Below are positions 47,321 to 55,879 of a stretch of 64,000 bases of DNA, piece by piece. Location: the NCBI RefSeq assembly GCF_018324205.1, contig NZ_AP023356.1, forward strand, positions 6,759,501-6,823,500, in the 5' to 3' direction. The notes under the pieces were generated by a model. That model was not told where the DNA came from, made no database searches, and saw only the letters and a list, made by a program, of their open reading frames with translations. The stretch's first letter is position 1; the number at the start of each line of letters is the position of its first letter. Made by a program: the position numbers and the translations under genes. The stretch is from Actinoplanes ianthinogenes. Its GTDB lineage: Bacteria; Actinomycetota; Actinomycetes; Mycobacteriales; Micromonosporaceae.

Positions 47321-47977
47321 CTATTCGCCCGCCGCGACCAGGCCGGTCTCGTAGGCGAAGACGACGGCCTGCGCGCGGTCCCGCAGCGCGAGCTTGGTCA
47401 GGATGCGCCCGACGTGCGTTTTCACCGTCTGCTCGGCGACCACCAGGTCGGCGGCGATCTCCTGGTTCGACCGGCCGCGCGCGATCAGCCGCAGCACCTC
47501 GGTCTCGCGCGGGGTGAGCGCGTTCAGCGCCACCGGGCGGGGCCGGTCGGACGCGGGCCGGGCGGCGAACTCGGCGATCAGCCGGCGGGTCACCGACGGG
47601 GCGAGCAGCGCCTCGCCGGCCGCCACCACGCGGACCGCCTGCACCAGGTCGGCGGCCGGCGCGTCCTTGAGCAGGAAGCCGCTGGCCCCGGCGCGGAGCG
47701 CCTCGTAGACGTAGTCGTCGAGGTCGAAGGTGGTCAGGACGAGGATTTTCGGACCGTCGTGACCGCCGGCCAGCCGCCGGGTCGCCTCCAGGCCGTCCAT
47801 CACCGGCATCCGGACGTCCATCAGGATCACGTCCGGGTTCAGCTGCCGGGCCGCGGTCACCGCGGCCGCCCCGTCCGGCGCGTCGCCGACCACCAGCAGG
47901 TCGGGCTGCGCGGCCAGCAGCGCGCCGAAGCCCTGCCGGACCATCGCCTGGTCGTCGGCGATCAACACCCTGATCAT
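47321..47977 (-). CDS. NarL/LuxR-type response regulator
   Basis: 218 residues. Receiver domain with phospho-acceptor Asp54 (ILMDVRMPVMDG), acidic pair at residues 8-9, and Lys in FLLKDAP. The C-terminal LuxR HTH begins LTPRETEVLRLIARG and includes NQEIAADLVVAEQTVKTHV. It overlaps the sensor kinase gene by 4 nt and forms a two-component system; the signal is unknown. Confidence 0.93.
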   Translation of the reverse strand: MIRVLIADDQAMVRQGFGALLAAQPDLLVVGDAPDGAAAVTAARQLNPDVILMDVRMPVMDGLEATRRLAGGHDGPKILVLTTFDLDDYVYEALRAGASGFLLKDAPAADLVQAVRVVAAGEALLAPSVTRRLIAEFAARPASDRPRPVALNALTPRETEVLRLIARGRSNQEIAADLVVAEQTVKTHVGRILTKLALRDRAQAVVFAYETGLVAAGE

Positions 47978-49200
47978 CGAGCACCTTCGGGTTGTCGGGG
48001 GATCCGGGCCAGGACCTGGTAGCTCCCGGCGCCGTCCGGGCCTGCGGTCAGCTCGCCGCCCAGCAGAGCCACCCTCTCACGCATCCCGATCAATCCGTGG
48101 CCCGCCTTGTGCCCGGGGGCCGGGGTGGAGGTCAGCTCGTTGGAGACCCGCAGCTCCAAGCGGTCGCCGTCGGCGCGGGCCAGGATCCGCACCGGGCCGC
48201 CCGGCGCGTGCCGGGCCGCGTTGGCCAGGGCCTCCTGCGCGATCCGGTACGCCGTGAGCCCGGCCGTCGCGTCCACCCCGTCCAGCGGCGGCAGCTCCCC
48301 GGTGACCGGCAGCCCGGCCCTGCGCGCGGTCGCCACCAGCTCGGCGATCTCCGGGTAACCCGGCTGCGGGGCCCGCTCGGCGGCCTGGTCCTCGGCGCGC
48401 AGCACACCGAGCAGCCGGCGCATGTCGGCGAGCGCCTCCCGGGCCGCCCCGGCGATCGACGTCAGCTCGTCTTTCGCCTCCTCGGGGAGGCCGGCCAGCC
48501 GGTAGGGCGCGGTCTCGGCCTGCACCGCGATCATCGACATGTGGTGCGCCACCACGTCGTGCATCTCGCGGGCGATCCGGGTGCGCTCCTCCAGCACCGC
48601 GCGGCGGGCCCGTTCCAGCTCGCTGAGCTCGGTCTGCCGGGCGATCAGCTCACCGGCGCGGCGGCGGAACGAGGCGATGCTGCCGAGCGCCGCGACGGCC
48701 ACGACCGCGGTGGCCGCGCCCCAGACGTTGGCGTGCGGGGCGAACAGGAAGACCGGGACCAGGGTGAGCACGGTGGCCCAGGCGGTGACCAGCGCCTCGC
48801 TGACCGTGGCGAGCCGGCCGAGCACGAACAGGGTGGCGACGATCTGCACCGCGTTCCACGGCCAGGGCTCCTCGTGCGTGCCGACATTCGCGTTGATCAC
48901 ACCGATGAAGAGCATCAGGAACGTCAGCCGCCAGGCGGCGACCGGGCGGCGGTAGGCGACGACCACCGGCAACACGGCGCCGGCCGAGATGGCGTAGATC
49001 GCCACCGGCGGCAGGGTGCGGGTCTCCTCCAGGGTCGCGGCCATCCCCATGGCGAGGCTCACCAGCAGGAAGAGCAGGACCGGAATCGCGTAGCGGAAAC
49101 CGCGTCTCCGGATCGGGGGCCTGGGCGTTTCCCTTTTGAACGTTAGGTAAGTCAGCGGCCCCATTACCGAGCTCCGCCGCTGGGGGCCGATAGTCTCCAT
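47974..49200 (-). CDS. Sensor histidine kinase (HisKA_3 type)
   Basis: 408 residues. About five N-terminal membrane helices (residues 36-175) with no large outside domain, then HisKA_3 with phospho-His214 in RIAREMHDVVAHHM and a HATPase_c domain (QEALANAARHAPGG, KAGHGLIGMRERVALLGG). Pairs with the downstream NarL-type regulator. ATG 49200 lies 7 nt after TAGCCT, so it may be leaderless. The input signal may be membrane-related, which is inference. Confidence 0.92.
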   Translation of the reverse strand: METIGPQRRSSVMGPLTYLTFKRETPRPPIRRRGFRYAIPVLLFLLVSLAMGMAATLEETRTLPPVAIYAISAGAVLPVVVAYRRPVAAWRLTFLMLFIGVINANVGTHEEPWPWNAVQIVATLFVLGRLATVSEALVTAWATVLTLVPVFLFAPHANVWGAATAVVAVAALGSIASFRRRAGELIARQTELSELERARRAVLEERTRIAREMHDVVAHHMSMIAVQAETAPYRLAGLPEEAKDELTSIAGAAREALADMRRLLGVLRAEDQAAERAPQPGYPEIAELVATARRAGLPVTGELPPLDGVDATAGLTAYRIAQEALANAARHAPGGPVRILARADGDRLELRVSNELTSTPAPGHKAGHGLIGMRERVALLGGELTAGPDGAGSYQVLARIPRQPEGAR

Positions 49201-49207
49201 TCCCAGC

Positions 49208-49213
49208 AGGCTA
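49208..49213 (-). promoter_or_regulatory. -10 box, leaderless start of the kinase gene
   Basis: TAGCCT on the minus strand, then 7 nt, then ATG 49200. Confidence 0.5.
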
Positions 49214-49292
49214 GTGACGCGGGACAGGACTGTCGTCGCCCTGCGGTACCCCCTACCAGGGTATGACCCGTACCTCTCGAAGGAGTTGCGCT

Positions 49293-49997
49293 GTGCCTCG
49301 CACCGTGTTGGTGACCGGCGGAAACCGCGGCATCGGGCTGGCCATCGCCCGGGCGTTCGAAAAGCAGGGTGACCGGGTCGCCATCACCCACCGCGGCTCC
49401 GGCGCGCCGGAGGGCCTGTTCGGCGTGCAGTGCGACGTGACCGACGCGGAGTCGGTGGACGCCGCGTTCAGCTTCGTGGAGAACGAGCTCGGCCCGGTCG
49501 AGGTGCTGGTGGCGAACGCCGGCATCACCGACGACACGCTGCTGCTGCGGATGTCCGAGGAGCAGTTCGAGCGGGTCCTGGACACCAACCTGACCGGCTC
49601 GTTCCGGGTCGCCAAGCGGGCCAGCGCCAAGATGCTGCGCGCCAAGTGGGGCCGGATGATCTTCATCTCCTCGGTGGTCGGCCTGTACGGCGGTCCTGGT
49701 CAGGTCAACTACGCCGCGTCCAAGGCCGGACTGGTCGGCGTGGCCCGCAGCATCACCCGCGAGCTGGGCACCCGCAACATCACGGCGAACGTGGTGGCGC
49801 CCGGCTTCATCGAGACCGAGATGACCGAGGTCTTGCCGGAGTCCCGCAAGGCCGAGATCATCAAGGCCGTCCCGGCCGGTCGCCTCGCCAGCCCCGACGA
49901 GGTCGCCGCCGCGGTGACCTTCCTGGCGAGCGACAACGCGGCATACATCTCGGGTGCCGTGATCCCCGTCGACGGGGGCCTCGGCATGGGGCACTGA
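49293..49997 (+). CDS. fabG: 3-oxoacyl-ACP reductase FabG (MabA-like)
   Basis: 234 residues. NADPH-dependent reductase of type II fatty-acid synthesis. TGGNRGIG cofactor motif, NAG in VANAGITDD, catalytic Ser and YxxxK in ISSVVGLYGG then VNYAASKAG, and C-terminal SGAVIPVDGGLGMGH. The sequence resembles mycobacterial MabA (THRGSGAPEGLFGV). GTG 49293 is chosen over ATG 49263 because AAGGAG lies 7 nt before it. It precedes fabI and hemH as in mycobacteria. Confidence 0.94.
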   Translation: MPRTVLVTGGNRGIGLAIARAFEKQGDRVAITHRGSGAPEGLFGVQCDVTDAESVDAAFSFVENELGPVEVLVANAGITDDTLLLRMSEEQFERVLDTNLTGSFRVAKRASAKMLRAKWGRMIFISSVVGLYGGPGQVNYAASKAGLVGVARSITRELGTRNITANVVAPGFIETEMTEVLPESRKAEIIKAVPAGRLASPDEVAAAVTFLASDNAAYISGAVIPVDGGLGMGH

Positions 49998-50037
49998 CCC
50001 CGCATCTGTCAGCCGCAAATTTCTTCAGGAGAGAAAC

Positions 50038-50805
50038 TTGTCTGGACTGCTGGCCGGAAAACGGCTGCTAGTCACCGGTGTCATCACCGACGCCTCGATC
50101 GCTTTCAACGTGGCCAAGGTGGCCCAGGAGAACGGCGCCACGGTCGTGCTCACCGGCTTCGGCCGGCTGTCGCTGGTGGAGCGGATCGCCAAGCGCCTGC
50201 CCGAGCCCGCGCCGGTCATCGAGCTGGACGTGACCAATCAGGAGCACCTGGCCGGCCTGGCCGACAAGGTGCGCGAGCACGTCGACGGGCTGGACGGCGT
50301 GGTCCACTCGATCGGCTTCGCTCCGCAGAGCTGCCTCGGCGGCGGCTTCCTGGACGCGCCGTGGGAGGACGTGGCGACGGCGCTCCAGGTGTCGACGTTC
50401 TCGTACAAGTCGCTCGCCACGGCTGCGCTGCCGCTGATGAGCTCCGGCGGGTCGATCGTCGGGCTGACCTTCGACGCGACCAAGGCGTGGCCGGTCTACG
50501 ACTGGATGGGTGTGGCCAAGGCCGGGCTCGAGTCGGCGAACCGTTATCTCGCGCTGCACCTGGGCAAGCACGGCATCCGCAGCAACCTGGTCTCGGCCGG
50601 TCCGCTGCGCACCATGGCGGCCAAGTCGATCCCGGGCTTCGAGCAGTTCGAGGAGGCCTGGTCGGAGCGGGCGCCGCTGGGCTGGGACCTGAGCGACACC
50701 GAGCCGACCGCGCGGGCCATCTGCGCGCTGCTCTCCGACTGGTTCCCGGCGACGACGGGTGAGATGGTCCACGTCGACGGGGGCTACCACGCGCTCGGGG
50801 CCTGA
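50038..50805 (+). CDS. fabI: Enoyl-ACP reductase (FabI/InhA type)
   Basis: 255 residues. NADH-dependent last step of the fatty-acid elongation cycle. GVITDASIAFNVAKVAQENG binds the cofactor; the active site is YDWMGVAKAGLESANRY (Tyr and Lys six residues apart). The start is TTG 50038, supported by AGGAGAG just upstream; this rare start codon may keep expression moderate. It lies 40 nt after fabG and 20 nt before hemH. Confidence 0.95.
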   Translation: MSGLLAGKRLLVTGVITDASIAFNVAKVAQENGATVVLTGFGRLSLVERIAKRLPEPAPVIELDVTNQEHLAGLADKVREHVDGLDGVVHSIGFAPQSCLGGGFLDAPWEDVATALQVSTFSYKSLATAALPLMSSGGSIVGLTFDATKAWPVYDWMGVAKAGLESANRYLALHLGKHGIRSNLVSAGPLRTMAAKSIPGFEQFEEAWSERAPLGWDLSDTEPTARAICALLSDWFPATTGEMVHVDGGYHALGA

Positions 50806-50824
50806 GCGGTGACAGGATGGACGG

Positions 50825-51856
50825 GTGGCTTACGACGCGTTCGTCCTGCTCTCCTTCGGCGGTCCGGAGAAACCCGATGACGTGATGCCGTTCCTGCGCA
50901 ACGTGGTGCGCGGGCGCGGCGTTCCGGACGAGCGCCTCGCCGAGGTGCGTGAGCACTACATGCACTTCGGCGGGGTGTCCCCGATCAACCAGCAGTGCCG
51001 CGACCTGCTGGCCGCGGTGTCGGCCGAGTTCGCGGCGCACGACATCGCGCTGCCGGCGTACTGGGGCAATCGGAACTGGCACCCGATGCTCGCGGACACC
51101 GTGGCGCGGATGCGGGACGACGGTGTCGAGCACGCGCTCGGCTTCGCCACCAGTGCGTACGGTGGCTATTCGTCCTGCAAGCAGTACTGGGAGGACATCG
51201 CCGCGGCGCGCAAGGCGGTCGGGCCGAAAGCCCCGCGGATCAGCAAGCTGCGGCAGTTCCACGACCACCCGGGCTTCGTCGAGCCGAACGCCGAAGCGGT
51301 CCGGGCCGCCCTGGCCACCCTGGACCCGGCCCGCCGCGCCACCACCCGGATCGTCTTCACCGCGCACTCGATCCCGGTCAGCATGGCCCGCACCGCGGGT
51401 CCCTCCGGTGGCCGTTACACCGCTCAGCTGGAGGAGACCGCCCGCCTGGTCCACGCCCGCGCGGCCGACGACCTGGGCTGGGACCTGGTCTGGCAGAGCC
51501 GCTCCGGCCCGCCGCACATCCCGTGGCTGGAGCCGGACGTCAACGATCACCTCGAGGCGCTGGCCGAGAAGGGCGTCACCGACGTGGTGGTCAGCCCGAT
51601 CGGCTTCGTCTCCGATCACCTCGAAGTGATCTGGGACCTGGACAACGAGGCGAGGGAGACCGCCGCCCGGCTCGGTCTCGGGTACGCCCGGGCCGTCACC
51701 CCCGGCGTCCACCCACGATTCGTCGCCATGGTGCGCGAGCTCGTCGAGGAGCGACTGGGTGATCAAGCGCACACCAGGCTGGGTACGCTCCCGACCTGGG
51801 ACGTCTGCCCGGCGGACTGCTGCCCCCCTGCGAAACGACCTGGAGCCGCTGCATGA
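50825..51856 (+). CDS. hemH: Ferrochelatase (coproporphyrin type), [2Fe-2S] variant
   Basis: 343 residues. Inserts iron into (copro)porphyrin. Catalytic His in FTAHSIPVSMA and Glu region in VVSPIGFVSDHLEVIWDLD. Cysteines in YSSCKQYWED and the C-terminal VCPADCCPP match the [2Fe-2S] ligands of actinobacterial ferrochelatases. GTG 50825 start. The gene follows fabG-fabI, the same order as mycobacterial mabA-inhA-hemZ, and overlaps the HAD gene by 4 nt. Confidence 0.94.
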   Translation: MAYDAFVLLSFGGPEKPDDVMPFLRNVVRGRGVPDERLAEVREHYMHFGGVSPINQQCRDLLAAVSAEFAAHDIALPAYWGNRNWHPMLADTVARMRDDGVEHALGFATSAYGGYSSCKQYWEDIAAARKAVGPKAPRISKLRQFHDHPGFVEPNAEAVRAALATLDPARRATTRIVFTAHSIPVSMARTAGPSGGRYTAQLEETARLVHARAADDLGWDLVWQSRSGPPHIPWLEPDVNDHLEALAEKGVTDVVVSPIGFVSDHLEVIWDLDNEARETAARLGLGYARAVTPGVHPRFVAMVRELVEERLGDQAHTRLGTLPTWDVCPADCCPPAKRPGAAA

Positions 51857-52632
51857 AGGAACGCAAAGCCATCGAGAGCTGGCTCACCGACATGGACGGC
51901 GTGCTCGTCCACGAGGGTGAGCCGGTCCCGGGCGCGCCCGAGTTCGTCAACCGGATGAAGGCGTCCGGCAAACCGTTCCTGATCCTCACCAACAACTCCA
52001 TCTACACGCCGCGTGACCTGCAGGCCCGCCTCACCCGGATGGGCTTCGAGGTGGACGAGCAGTCGATCTGGACGGCCGCCCTGGCCACCGCGCAGTTCCT
52101 GGCCGACCAGCGGCCCGGCGGCACGGCGTACGTGATCGGCGAGGCCGGCCTGACCACCGCGATGCACGCGTCCGGTTACGTGCTCACCGAGTTCGACCCG
52201 GACTACGTGGTGCTCGGCGAGACCCGGACGTACAGCTTCGAGGCGATCACCAAGGCGATCCGGCTGATCAACGGCGGCGCCCGGTTCATCTGCACCAACC
52301 CGGACGCCACCGGCCCGTCCACCGAGGGGCTGCTGCCGGCGGCCGGCTCGGTCGCCGCGATGATCTCCCGGGCGACCGGGGTGAAGCCGTACTTCGTCGG
52401 CAAGCCGAACCCGATGATGATGCGCTCGGCGCTGAACGCGATCGGCGCGCACAGCGAGACCACCGCGATGATCGGTGACCGGATGGACACCGACGTGCTG
52501 TGCGGGCTGGAGGCCGGGCTGGAGACGATCCTGGTGCTCACCGGGATCAGCAGCCGGATGGAGAGCGAGACGTACCCGTACCGCCCGTCCCGCATCGTCA
52601 ACTCGGTCGCCGACCTGATCGACGAGATCTGA
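51853..52632 (+). CDS. HAD-IIA family hydrolase (NagD-like)
   Basis: 259 residues. Motif I WLTDMDGVLV with both Asp present, motif II LILTNNS, Lys in VGKPNPMMM and motif IV MIGDRMDTDV. A C2-type cap lies between. Members hydrolyse small phosphate monoesters such as p-nitrophenyl phosphate or nucleotides. The ATG overlaps the hemH stop (ATGA), so it belongs to the same operon. Confidence 0.92.
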   Translation: MKERKAIESWLTDMDGVLVHEGEPVPGAPEFVNRMKASGKPFLILTNNSIYTPRDLQARLTRMGFEVDEQSIWTAALATAQFLADQRPGGTAYVIGEAGLTTAMHASGYVLTEFDPDYVVLGETRTYSFEAITKAIRLINGGARFICTNPDATGPSTEGLLPAAGSVAAMISRATGVKPYFVGKPNPMMMRSALNAIGAHSETTAMIGDRMDTDVLCGLEAGLETILVLTGISSRMESETYPYRPSRIVNSVADLIDEI

Positions 52633-52684
52633 TCCGGCCGGCCGGTCGTCCCCGGGCGGCCGGCCGGTCCGAGCCCCGGTGCGC

Positions 52685-52690
52685 TACCGT
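52685..52690 (+). promoter_or_regulatory. -10 box, leaderless start of the first Nudix gene
   Basis: TACCGT, then 7 nt, then GTG 52698. Confidence 0.5.
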
Positions 52691-52697
52691 CGCTTCC

Positions 52698-53186
52698 GTG
52701 CCGGCGTGGGAAGAGTCTTATCTCGGGCAGTTGCGGGAGTCGGTCGGACCGGGCCGGGTGTTGATGACCGTGGGGGCGCGCGCCGTGCTGCGCGACCCCG
52801 AGGGCCGGGTGCTGCTGATCCAGCGCAGCGACAACGGCCGGTGGGCGCTCCCGGCCGGGACCATGGAGCTGCGGCAGACGCTCAGCGAGTGCGCGATCCG
52901 CGAGGTGTTCGAGGAGACCGGCCTCGTCGTGCACGGGGTCACCCCCTTCGCGCTGTACTCCGGGGAGCAGCTGGCCACCAGCGCCTGGGGCCAGCCCTAC
53001 CAGCACGTGACGCTCGCCTGCCGGGCCGACTCCTGGTCCGGCGAGCTGCTCCGGGAGACCGACGAGACGGTCGACGCCGCGTTCTACCCGGTCGACGCGC
53101 TGCCCGAGACGGCCGGTCCGAACACCCGGCGCACCCTCGCCGACCTGGCCCGCTTCGAGGCCGGCGACCCGTTCGTGCTGGCATGA
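52698..53186 (+). CDS. Nudix hydrolase
   Basis: 162 residues. The Nudix box reads AGTMELRQTLSECAIREV then FEETGL; the catalytic REVFEE core is intact, but the conserved Glu after the first glycine block is Gln (LRQ instead of xGE). Likely cleaves a nucleoside diphosphate-linked substrate, unknown which. GTG 52698 is supported by the -10 box. It overlaps the next Nudix gene by 4 nt. Confidence 0.88.
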   Translation: MPAWEESYLGQLRESVGPGRVLMTVGARAVLRDPEGRVLLIQRSDNGRWALPAGTMELRQTLSECAIREVFEETGLVVHGVTPFALYSGEQLATSAWGQPYQHVTLACRADSWSGELLRETDETVDAAFYPVDALPETAGPNTRRTLADLARFEAGDPFVLA

Positions 53187-53590
53187 GCGAGGTCGTCGCG
53201 GCCGCCTGGGTCTGGGTGCGCAAACGTCAGGTGCTGGTGGTCCGGGCGCACGGCTCGGACGCGTTCTACCTGCCCGGCGGCAAGCCGGAGGCGGGCGAGA
53301 CGCACGCCGAGGCGGCGGCGAGGGAGGCCGAGGAGGAGGTCGGCATCCCACTCCGGGCCGCTGGGCTGCGCCTTTTCCGTACGATCGACGCGCCCGCCCA
53401 CAACCGCCCGCCCGGCACCCGGGTCCGCCTGATCACCTTCCTGGGTGACCCCGGCACCCCCGAGCCCACCCCGGCCCCGGCCAACGAGATCGCCGAGCTG
53501 GCCTGGTTCACCTCGGCCGACGCCGCCCGCTGCGCCCCGGCCATCCGCCTGCTGCTGGACGAGCTGGTCGGCGCGGGGCTAATCGACTGA
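53183..53590 (+). CDS. Nudix hydrolase (MutT-like)
   Basis: 135 residues. Full Nudix box GGKPEAGETHAEAAAREAEEEVGI. Compact MutT-type protein, possible 8-oxo-dGTP or other oxidised-nucleotide hydrolase, substrate unproven. Translationally coupled to the previous Nudix gene (ATGA). Its last 12 nt overlap the convergent third Nudix gene. Confidence 0.88.
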   Translation: MSEVVAAAWVWVRKRQVLVVRAHGSDAFYLPGGKPEAGETHAEAAAREAEEEVGIPLRAAGLRLFRTIDAPAHNRPPGTRVRLITFLGDPGTPEPTPAPANEIAELAWFTSADAARCAPAIRLLLDELVGAGLID

Positions 53591-54076
53591 CTCGGCGAAC
53601 CATCGGTTCGCCACCCGGGTGTGCAGGCTGAAGCCGAGCTCGGTGGGCGCGGTCAGCACCTCCAGCCCGAGCACCTCGGGCGGCGGGATGCCGGGCAACT
53701 GGCCCGCGTCGGCGAGCGGGGGCAGCAGGCCGAACACCAGCAACGTGCCGTCCGGGGCGCTGAGCGTGTCGAAAAGGCGTACCTCAAGGGGGTCTGTCGT
53801 GAGACCGGTCTCCTCGCGGAGCTCGCGCGTCGCCGCGGTCTGCCACGTCTCGCCCAGCTCGATGAAGCCGCCCGGCAGGGCGAGCCGGCCCGCGGCCGGC
53901 GCGATGCCGCGCCGCACCACCAGCAGACCGGAACCGATCGGCTGGAGCGCCACCGCGACCGGCGTCGGGTTCCGGTACGTCGTCTCACCGCACGCCCCGC
54001 ACCGCCGCGGCCACGGCTGGTCGGGGACGAACCTGGCCCCGCAGAACGTGCAGTGCGCGTGCCGGTCGGCCGTCAC
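53579..54076 (-). CDS. Nudix hydrolase with N-terminal zinc ribbon
   Basis: 165 residues from GTG 54076. A CxxC...CxxC zinc ribbon (CTFCGARFVP, RRCGACGETTYRNP) precedes a full Nudix box GGFIELGETWQTAATRELREE. The layout recalls NudC-type NADH or mRNA-decapping pyrophosphatases but is shorter. The start overlaps the stop of the upstream gene (GTGA). Confidence 0.88.
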   Translation of the reverse strand: MTADRHAHCTFCGARFVPDQPWPRRCGACGETTYRNPTPVAVALQPIGSGLLVVRRGIAPAAGRLALPGGFIELGETWQTAATRELREETGLTTDPLEVRLFDTLSAPDGTLLVFGLLPPLADAGQLPGIPPPEVLGLEVLTAPTELGFSLHTRVANRWFAESVD

Positions 54077-54855
54077 GGGCGCAGCGGCGCGTTGCACGCC
54101 GCGACCAGCGCCTGCCGGCACGCCGCGGTGAGCGGGCGGAGTGCCTCGTCCCGCTGCTGGGCCTCGTAGCCGTTGACCGCGCCGCCCGGCGCGTTCGTCT
54201 CGGCGAGCGCGAGCACCCGGTCGAGCACGCTGGCCCGGGCGAACAGCCGCCGCGACCGCGGGTCGAAACCGGCCGGCAGGGTGGCCGTGCTCTCCGGGCT
54301 GCGCAGCGCCTGCAACGCGCCGGCCAGCTCCGGCTTCCACTGCGCCACGTCGAGCTTGGTGAGCCGGGTGGTGGCCTCGCCGAGCGCCGCGGTCAGCTCG
54401 GCCTCGGCCTCGGCGGCGCCGATCTGGAAGACCGGCCGGTGCTCGGGCGCGGGCAGCACCCGCCAGACCACGGTCTCGAACTCCACGCCGGAGCCGGACG
54501 TGTGCCGGCGAACCTCCGGGATCACGCCGAACCCGGGGGTGATCACCGCCTCGCCGGCCAGCAGCGCGGCGCCGGTCAGCGGGCCCGGGCCGGGCAGGCC
54601 GCGTGGGTCGCCGGGGACCGGCAGGACCAGCCGGATGTCGTCGGGATGCAGCTTCGCGAAGATCGGCAGGCCCTGGCCGAGCGGCACGTCGGTCCAGGTG
54701 CCCGGGGCATCGGCGACGAGGTGCTCCTCGTCGCCGGCGATCTCGTCGGCCAGCTCGTCGAACGGGACGAGCCCGGCGCGCCAGGCCCGGACCCAGGCCA
54801 CGAATCGGGTGGACCGGCGGGCGGTGCGGGTGGCCGCATCTGCTGCGGAATGCAT
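54073..54855 (-). CDS. Hypothetical protein
   Basis: 260 residues, not recognised. Contains FVAWVRAWRAGLVPFDELADEI near the start (split by helix), GFGVIPEVRRHTSGSGVEFETVVW in the middle and Ala/Arg-rich helices at the end. It is coupled to the zinc-ribbon Nudix gene. ATG 54855 is supported by TACCCT 7 nt upstream, which excludes the longer frame to 54876. Confidence 0.75.
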   Translation of the reverse strand: MHSAADAATRTARRSTRFVAWVRAWRAGLVPFDELADEIAGDEEHLVADAPGTWTDVPLGQGLPIFAKLHPDDIRLVLPVPGDPRGLPGPGPLTGAALLAGEAVITPGFGVIPEVRRHTSGSGVEFETVVWRVLPAPEHRPVFQIGAAEAEAELTAALGEATTRLTKLDVAQWKPELAGALQALRSPESTATLPAGFDPRSRRLFARASVLDRVLALAETNAPGGAVNGYEAQQRDEALRPLTAACRQALVAACNAPLRP

Positions 54856-54862
54856 GCGAGCA

Positions 54863-54868
54863 AGGGTA
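54863..54868 (-). promoter_or_regulatory. -10 box, leaderless start of the hypothetical gene
   Basis: TACCCT on the minus strand, then 7 nt, then ATG 54855. Confidence 0.5.
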
Positions 54869-54932
54869 CGTGCCACCCCGGAACCTTGTCTCGGCTCGGA
54901 GCGTCACCCCGGCGTGTCCGAACGGCAGGGGT

Positions 54933-54938
54933 TACCGT
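54933..54938 (+). promoter_or_regulatory. -10 box, leaderless start of the DUF3097 gene
   Basis: TACCGT, then 7 nt, then ATG 54946. Confidence 0.5.
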
Positions 54939-54945
54939 GCGATTC

Positions 54946-55752
54946 ATGTATGGGGAGGATGTGCTGTCCGGCAACTGGCGCCGGCGGAAGGTGATCCCGG
55001 AGGTGGACGCCGAGCCGGACCTGGTCGTCGAGGACGCCGATTCCGGGTTCTGCGGCGCGGTGGTCGGTTTCGAGTACGGCGCGGTGGTCCTGGAGGACCG
55101 GCACGGCAAGCGCCGCAACTTCCCGCTGGAGCCGGCCGCGTTCCTGCTCGACGGGCAGGTCGTCACGCTGCGCCGCCCCGCTCCACAGGCGACCCCGGCG
55201 CAGCGCCGGCTGACCGCGTCCGGGTCGATCGCGGTGGCCGGGGTGACCGCGCAGGTCGCCAAGGCCAGCCGGATCTGGGTGGAGGGCATCCACGACGCCG
55301 CCCTGGTCGAGCGGATCTGGGGCGACGACCTGCGGATCGAGGGCGTGGTGGTGGAGCCGCTCGACGGCATCGACGACCTGGCGGCCGCGGTCCGCGACTT
55401 CCGCCCGGGGCCGCGGCGGCGGCTCGGGGTGCTCGTCGACCACCTGGTGCCCGGCTCCAAGGAGAGCCGGATCGTGGCCTCGGTCACCGACCCGGACGTG
55501 CTGGTCACCGGGCATCCGTATGTGGACGTCTGGCAGGCGGTCAAGCCCGAACGGGTCGGCCTGCGCGAGTGGCCGGTCATCCCGCCGGGCCGCCCGTGGA
55601 AGGAGGGCGTCTGCGAGGCCGTCGGGGTCCGCGAGCCGGCCGACATGTGGCGGCGCATCCTCGCCTCGGTGCACAGTTACCGCGACGTCGAGACCCCGCT
55701 GATCAACTCCATGGAACGGCTGATCGACCACGTCACGGTCCTGCCTGATTGA
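54946..55752 (+). CDS. DUF3097 family protein
   Basis: 268 residues matching DUF3097, an actinobacterial family of unknown function. An N-terminal small beta domain (VVGFEYGAVVLEDRHGKRRNF) is followed by a possible TOPRIM-like core (RIWVEGIHDAALVERIWGDD and GVLVDHLVPGSKE), which would suggest nucleic-acid or nucleotide chemistry; that is inference. It is followed by repeat array A. Confidence 0.88.
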   Translation: MYGEDVLSGNWRRRKVIPEVDAEPDLVVEDADSGFCGAVVGFEYGAVVLEDRHGKRRNFPLEPAAFLLDGQVVTLRRPAPQATPAQRRLTASGSIAVAGVTAQVAKASRIWVEGIHDAALVERIWGDDLRIEGVVVEPLDGIDDLAAAVRDFRPGPRRRLGVLVDHLVPGSKESRIVASVTDPDVLVTGHPYVDVWQAVKPERVGLREWPVIPPGRPWKEGVCEAVGVREPADMWRRILASVHSYRDVETPLINSMERLIDHVTVLPD

Positions 55753-55879
55753 ATTCTTGATTTCGTACGACTGGGAGCTCCGTGGGGTTCGGCTCGCGAG
55801 GCCGCGCCACCCCGGACCGTCGCGCGTGTCGTGCGGGTTCGCCGCCGGTCACCGCCACCGCCGCACCAGCCCATGATCA

